This document shows, piece after piece, positions 58,590 to 64,000 of a stretch of 64,000 nucleotides of DNA. The first letter of the stretch is position 1, and each line of letters begins with the position of its first letter. The DNA is from Tolypeutes matacus. Taxonomy: Eukaryota > Chordata > Mammalia > Cingulata > Chlamyphoridae. The translations under genes were made by a program, and so were the position numbers. The notes beneath the pieces were generated by a model. That model did no database searches, had not been told where the DNA came from, and saw nothing but the letters and a program-made list of their open reading frames with translations. Location of the stretch: assembly GCA_026826555.1 (NCBI GenBank), contig JAKSZT010053928.1:45371089-45435088 (forward strand), written 5' to 3'.

Positions 58590-58760
58590 TAGGGAACTAA
58601 AGCAGGTGCTCAACTTAAATCCCAGCTCAGTTTTCTATCAGGTGTGGCCCCTGGGTAAATAAATTAACCACCCTTAATTGTCCCTACCCCACTATCTGTA
58701 AAATGGGGATAAGGGGTGTTGTGAAAACTAAATGCAAGAATGTACTTGATGAGACATATG
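58590..58760 (+). repeat. MIR SINE fragment
   Basis: 'aatcccagctcag', 'cactatctgtaaaatggggataagg' and 'gttgtgaaaactaaatgcaa' follow MIR in plus orientation. A G-run (58761-58770) follows. Confidence 0.8.
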
Positions 58761-58770
58761 GGGGGGGGGC

Positions 58771-59525
58771 AGTTCTATAAATGTTTCTAAAAATGAAAAA
58801 TAATTCAAAGTTCAAATGTTAGAGAAGTATAGAACACATGGCCAAAAAGAAACTCAACTTTCCAGGCCTCCTGTTCAGTATGAAATAACACCTAGGAAAT
58901 TATTTTGATAATCCCGCCAAGTCTAAAACAGTAGTACAATTTTTTTTTTTAAACCAACAAAACCCTTTATTTAGCTTTTACTGGCATAAAACTGCCTTGA
59001 AAGGCATTTTTATCAAACAGTGACATACTCTTCCTAAATTATTTTGAGAGGTGAGGTCATAAGGATTGTTTGAACATTTAAAAAAAATCTTCTTGAACAC
59101 TTGGTATCTCAACAAACGAATTAATTTCTAACTTTGGTATTTTAATTATTTGGCTATTGTACAGAAGAAAGTCCTTTTATAATTCTGAAAAACTCCCTAC
59201 TGTCATCTTAATTATGAAAAAGTATTTAGTTTTGTGAGAATATTGCCCTTTTCACAACTCACATGATTGCCCAAAGATCACTTAATGAATTCTGCATTTC
59301 TTATTTGCATACAGTTTAAACCATAGCTATGAAGACTCAGAATATTCTTTTTCATAAATTGGCTTATTTCTGAAGGGCATCCAAAAAATGGTCCCTTGAC
59401 AATTCCAACCTTCTTTTATAGAAAATAAAGGTATGAAAAGAGCTACAGCTCCCCAAATGCAATCTGTAGGTTTTCATGCAGAGAAACCAAATCTACATGC
59501 CCGAAAAATAATAGGGCTGTAGTAG
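58771..59525. other. No gene or repeat recognised
   Basis: Short A- and T-runs only. Confidence 0.4.
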
Positions 59526-59527
59526 GG

Positions 59528-59618
59528 AAGAGAAATAATATTTATTGAGTACCTGTTATGGACCAGGCATTTGTGCCAAGGGCATTACATGCATGATCTC
59601 ATTTTATTTCTAGAGACT
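59528..59618 (-). repeat. MIR-like SINE fragment
   Basis: 'aatatttattgagtacctgttatggaccaggca' and 'ggcattacatgcatgatctcattt' follow the reverse complement of the MIR 3' end. Confidence 0.75.
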
Positions 59619-59989
59619 CCATTTCATTTTAATTTATACAGCTTGATGACATGGACATAATTTCACATTTTTGTGCATCCTGCTCCCGAATGCATCTCTC
59701 TCCCCACTCCTTCTGCCCCTGCTTCAACTCCAAGTAGTATGGTGCCACCATTTTCACACTGTGGCACATATAGGAAACTGTAACATCTATACAGCATGCT
59801 GAAACAAAAAACAGGGTATTCTGGAGCATGTAGATAAGGTGTGGTAAAAAAAAAATCATTACATCAAAATACAAAATTATAAGAAAAATTAAAAATATGT
59901 ATATTATGAAAGATTAAATATTGAATTTGTGTTACACTTACAAATAAAACCATTTTGAACTTTTTATTGAGACACTTAAGCTTACTTGT
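59619..59989. other. No gene or repeat recognised
   Basis: AT-rich DNA without supportable features. Confidence 0.4.
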
Positions 59990-60298
59990 GTGACTATAGC
60001 TTTATTATTGACTAAAAAATGTTTATTGAGTTATAACTCATCCAAAGAAAATAACAGATCATAAATGTACTTTGATCACTTTTGACAAGTGAACCACATG
60101 CCTGATCAAGATATAGAATATTTTTATAGCCCTAGAAAATTTCTTTGTGCTTACAATTAGTCAATGCCTGGGCCTTAGAGGCAGCCATGGATATGATATC
60201 TATTACTGTAAAGTTTTGCCTCTTCTAGAACTTCATATTAATGGAATCATACAGTACATACTTTTTTTGTGACTGGCTCCTTCTATTAAGCATAATGT

Positions 60299-62040
60299 GT
60301 TTTTTTAACTTTTATTATTTTTTTTAAAGAAGATTTAGGTTACATAAATGTTACCTCAAAAATATAGGGGATTCCCATATACCCCACCCCCTTCGACTCC
60401 CACACTCTCCCCCATTAACAACTTTTTTCATTAGTGTGGTACAGTTGTTACAATTGATGAACACATATTCAAGCATTGCAACTATCCATGGAATATAGTT
60501 TACATTAGTCCACACTTTGCACCGCACAAGTTTATAGGTTTTGACAAAATGTATAATGTCCTGTACCCATTATTGCAATGTCATGCAGGACAATTCCAAT
60601 GTCCCCAAAATGCCCCATGTTAACACCTATTCTTCCCTCTCCCTCCCCTCAGAACCTCTGGTGGCCACTACCTTTATATCAATGTTACAAGTTCTTCCAT
60701 TGCTAGAATAATAATAAGTCTACTTTAGTCCATAGTTGCATTCCTCCCTTTTGCTTGTTCATTCCTCAGTCTTGGGGATTTTGAGCTTGTGGTGCCTACT
60801 CTGTTTCTGATTGAGAGGGGACTTAGATCTCATGGGGCAGTTGGATAAAACTATATTGCTTGCAGTTATAGATACTCTCTGTTTTTTGGGATGGGTGTTG
60901 TCCATCATCATCCTTTTGTTAGTTGTCCTGGGTGGGTCCAGTGAACTGGAGAGTAGGTGTTGCAACTCTGCTGAGATTCAGGACTCAACCAGCATATGAA
61001 CAGACTAAAGTTAAGTCTCTGGGACATATATTTAATGAGCATGGTGCTAATTATAGGTTCAAATAAAATGGGCAGAAGAGCCATGTGTAGGGAAATTATA
61101 AATGAGTCTAACTTTGTTACCCTGGGGAGCATATATTCCAAAGTAAGGTCCACTCACAGAGTGTTGAATTCCTGAGATTGTCTGTGCCGCCTATAGTGTC
61201 TGGATGTTTCTAGAGACCTCAGGAGCCCTACTGTTTGAGGCACTGTTTACTGTGGCAGTCAAATGAGATCCTGCTGAGACATGCATAAGTATAACCTCAG
61301 GAATGACTCCCAACTTATTTTGAAATCTCTTAGTGATGAATACTCATTTGCATTTAATATTTCCCCTTTTTGGTCAAGGTCTTTTTCCATGTGCATTGCT
61401 AGTTGATACTTGGTAATAAACCTTTGGTGCCAGGGAGGCTTATCCCTGGGAGTCATGTCCCATGCCAGCGGGGAGGTAGTGCATTGATATGCTGAGTTTG
61501 GCTTAGAGAGAGGCCACATTTGAGCAACAAGGAGGCTTTCAGGAGGTAACTCTTAGGCAATATATAATACTAGGCTAAGTTTTAATTTCATAAGAACAAG
61601 GTTCATAAGTACAACCATCAATGTCAAGGGCCTGGTATAATAGTCTGTCCTTCTTCGCTAGGCACTGCCCCTGTAGTCAAGGGATTCTTACTGTTCTATT
61701 AGAGAATGTAGCAGGACTTCCCAGGATGGGAATTCAATATTCTTTCTGTTATTGTGTGGGTTACCACCCTCTGAGACAATGCCCCATGACAACTTGAACA
61801 TATTCATATGCCATAGGGGTATGCCCCAGGTGCACTCCCCACACATCCCCCCATAATTGCTCCCTGCACCAGTGATCCTCCCCGTTACAGTTGTGACCCT
61901 TCTGTGATCCAAAACCTCCCCCAAAACAAAGCCAAAAAAATAAATAAACAAAAAATAGTGATAAAAATAACAAATAAAATACAAAAATACAAAATAAAAT
62001 AAAATAATTTTTGTGTCTTTCATCATCATAAGATCTGTTT
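60299..62040 (-). mobile_element. Copy C2: L1-tailed retroposon, near full length
   Basis: Read on the minus strand from about 62040 to 60299, the element repeats the order of copy A: AT-rich head, 'ttggatcacagaagggtcac', 'cacacaataacagaaagaat', 'gttgctcaaatgtggcctct', 'catgggacatgactcccagg', 'aatggaagaacttgtaacat', 'gtgttcatcaattgtaacaa' and 'gggaatcccctatattt', then an A-rich end. There is no TA tract. Frames are broken and short. The head lies next to copy C1, so the exact start is uncertain. Confidence 0.85.
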
Positions 62041-62415
62041 TTTATGTACAGTGACCATTTCTTCTGTATGTTTCCCCAGTGCCTTATTTTTTTTGCTTTA
62101 TCTTTAAAGAAGCTTTAATTTACAGAAAAGTCTCTTAGAAAATATAGGGGATTCCCATATACCCACCCCCACCCCCTCTTCCATCCTCCCCTACTGATAA
62201 CATTTTACATGTGTATGGTACATTTGTTACAATTGAGAATAGAATAGATGGAACATAGAGCATTTTTAGGGTATTGGAATTGGTCTGCTTGATCTTGCAA
62301 TGATGGATACATGCCATTTAAAATTTTGTCAAAACCTATAAAAGTGTATGGTGCAAAATGTAAGCCATAATGTAAACCATTGACCATGGTTAGTAGCAAT
62401 GCTTTGATATTTGTA
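62041..62415 (-). mobile_element. Copy C1: L1-tailed retroposon with 5' inversion
   Basis: The 62096-62240 part is a minus-strand family 3' end ('tataggggattcccatatacc', 'gtacatttgttacaattga'). The 62260-62415 part is in plus orientation and covers the adjoining upstream region of the family ('tattggaattggtctgcttg', 'caaaacctataaaagtg', 'agcaatgctttgatattt'). The two halves meet the family map without overlap. This is the twin-priming pattern of L1 reverse transcription. The 62041-62095 part is unassigned linker. Confidence 0.8.
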
Positions 62416-63116
62416 TAAGCATAATGTTTTTAAGATTCATTCAGATTGTCATATGTATCAGTAGTTTTTTACTTTTAATTGCTAAATAATATTTCATTGC
62501 AGGAATATACCATAGTTTGCATTTCCATTCTCCTGTTGGACATCTGGGCTATTTCTAGATTTTGAATATTATAAATAAAGATTTAATGAACATTCTTGCA
62601 CAAGCCCCTTTGTAGACATATATTTTTGTTGTCCTTGGATAAGTACCTAGAAGTGAAATGGCTGGGTAGTATGGTAGATGTATGTTTAGATTTTTATAAA
62701 ACTGCTGGTTTTCCAAAGTAATTGTATCATTTTACACACCTACTATCTTTGTATGAGAGTTCCTTTTGCTCCTACATACATGCTAACATTTGGTGGTGGC
62801 AATCATTTTAATTTCAGCCATTCTGGATGATGTGTAGTGATATCTAATTATATTTAAATTAACATTTCCTTGATAGCTAGTAATATTTAGCTTTTTTTTT
62901 CATGTGCCTTTGACCATTTATAAATTTCTCCTGTGAGGTGTTTATCCAAGACTTTACCCAGTTTTTTGATAGGATTACTTGTCTTTTTATTTTGAATTGT
63001 AAGAGTTCTTTTTATATTCCAGATGCAACTCTTTTGTCACAGATATATATTTCTCCCAGTTTGGGACTTCTCTTTTAATTTTCATAATGATGTCTTTTTT
63101 ATTGTCTTGTCTTTTA

Positions 63117-64000
63117 ATATATATATATATATATTTACTTTTTAAAAAAAGATACTTAGATTACATAAATGTTACATAAAAAATATAGGGGATTCCCATA
63201 TGCCCCATTCTCTATCTCTTCTACATTTTCCCACATTAACAACATCCTTCATTAGTGTGGTACATTTGTTACAACTGATGAACACATTTTGGAGCATTGC
63301 CACTAAGTGTGGATTACAGTTTACATTGTAGTTTACATTCTCTCCTGAACATTTTTGTAAGTTACTACAAGATATATAATGGCCTGTATTGTCATTCCAA
63401 TGTCATTCAGGATAATTCCCAAGTCCCAAAAATGCCACCAAGTTACAGCTATTTTTCCCTCTCCCTCCCCTCAGAACGTCCAGTGGCCACTGCCTCCACA
63501 TCAATGATAAATGTTCTTACATTGCTAGAATCACAATAAGTCTATAGTAGAATAACAGTAAGTCTACTCTAGTCCACTGTTCATTCCCCAATCCTGAGGA
63601 TTCTGGGACCGTGATGCCCACTCTGCCTCTAATTGAGAGGGAGCTTAAATACCATAGGGCAGATGGATGGGACTATCTTGCTTACAGTTGCAGACTCTCT
63701 CTGTTCCTTGTTAGTTGTCCTGGGTGAGTCCAATGAAATGGAGAGTAGGTGCTGCAAATCTGTTGAGATTCAGGGTCCAACTGGTGCTTGGACAGCCCAA
63801 AGATTTAAGTCCTTGGACATACACCTAACAACTCTAGTACTAACTTTAGGTTCAAATAGAATGGGCAGAAGAGCCATGTGTAGGGAAACCACAACTGAGT
63901 CCAGTTCTGTCACACTGGGGAGCATAACTTCCAAAGTAGGTCCCACTGGCAGGGCACCTCACTCCTGAGCTGTCTGCCCTGCCTATAGTGTCTGGATGTC
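63117..64000 (-). mobile_element. Copy D: L1-tailed retroposon, cut by the window end
   Basis: From its 3' end (a TA tract at 63117-63134, then 'gatacttagattacataaatg' in plus reading) the copy runs with the family order: 'tataggggattcccatatgcc', 'catcaatgataaatgttc' and 'catgtgtagggaaaccacaac'. The 5' part lies beyond base 64000. It is inserted in the old minus-strand L1. Open frames are chance. Confidence 0.88.

Larger units (their letters stand above)
59990..63116 (-). repeat. Old L1 LINE, interrupted by two retroposon copies
   Basis: The outer parts 59990-60286 and 62428-63116 join into one minus-strand old L1 3' region. Recognisable plus-strand blocks are 'atggaatcatacagtacata', 'tgactggctcc', 'ttcattgcaggaatatacc', 'ctagaagtgaaatggctggg', 'attgtatcattttacacacc' and 'ctttgaccatttataaat'. 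The 12-bp sequence 'taagcataatgt' is duplicated at 60287-60298 and 62416-62427 around the inserted DNA. Confidence 0.85.

Noticed and set aside
58165..58662. 165-codon plus-strand open frame
   Set aside because: The 3' part overlaps an old MIR, and no motif is visible.
60299..62415. C1 and C2 as an LTR element with terminal direct repeats
   Set aside because: The outer unit contains an inversion and has an L1-type 3' end, so the flanking similarity is better explained by two retroposon copies.

Overview
The window looks like non-coding DNA from a xenarthran mammal (sloth, armadillo or relatives). The strongest clue is about nine tRNA-derived SINEs of the xenarthran DAS type, several of them dimeric, plus a young-looking L1 lineage. 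I cannot separate sloth from armadillo from sequence alone. I see no intact host protein-coding gene, no rRNA or tRNA gene and no CRISPR array. The longest open frame is 192 codons and resembles nothing I know.

Layout. 1-10 kb: largely unrecognised DNA with old repeats (MaLR-type LTRs, MIR, L2, a MER5-like hAT fragment), a GC-rich patch near 2.2-2.6 kb, a 51-bp direct repeat (6965 and 9536) and one exon-like segment (9857-9975). 10.3-13.4 kb: decayed minus-strand ERVL-type provirus interior with recognisable integrase and reverse transcriptase. 13.5-20 kb: four SINE, MIR or L1 3'-end insertions in otherwise quiet DNA. 21.1-22.9 kb: a 1.8-kb non-autonomous retroposon (copy A) with target-site duplications. 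23.7-29.8 kb: a nearly full-length, dead L1 with another copy of that retroposon nested in its ORF2. 30-42 kb: quiet DNA with solo LTRs, hAT fragments, SINEs and an old minus-strand L1 piece. 42.2-44.4 kb: a HAL1-like element carrying ORF1 only. 44.4-48.2 kb: old plus-strand L1. 49.5-50.2 kb: copy B of the retroposon with a perfect 16-bp target-site duplication. 50-60 kb: AT-rich, mostly unrecognised DNA with two LTRs and MIRs. 60-64 kb: old minus-strand L1 invaded by three more copies (C1, C2, D).

The main result is this retroposon family. Its body, about 1.4 kb, carries no long ORF. Its last 200-250 bp look like an L1 3'UTR end. Copies show A-rich tails, target-site duplications of 12-16 bp, 5' truncation and, in one copy, a twin-priming inversion. 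Together these indicate an L1-mobilised passenger. Repeat libraries may already list it; I cannot check, and I give it no name.
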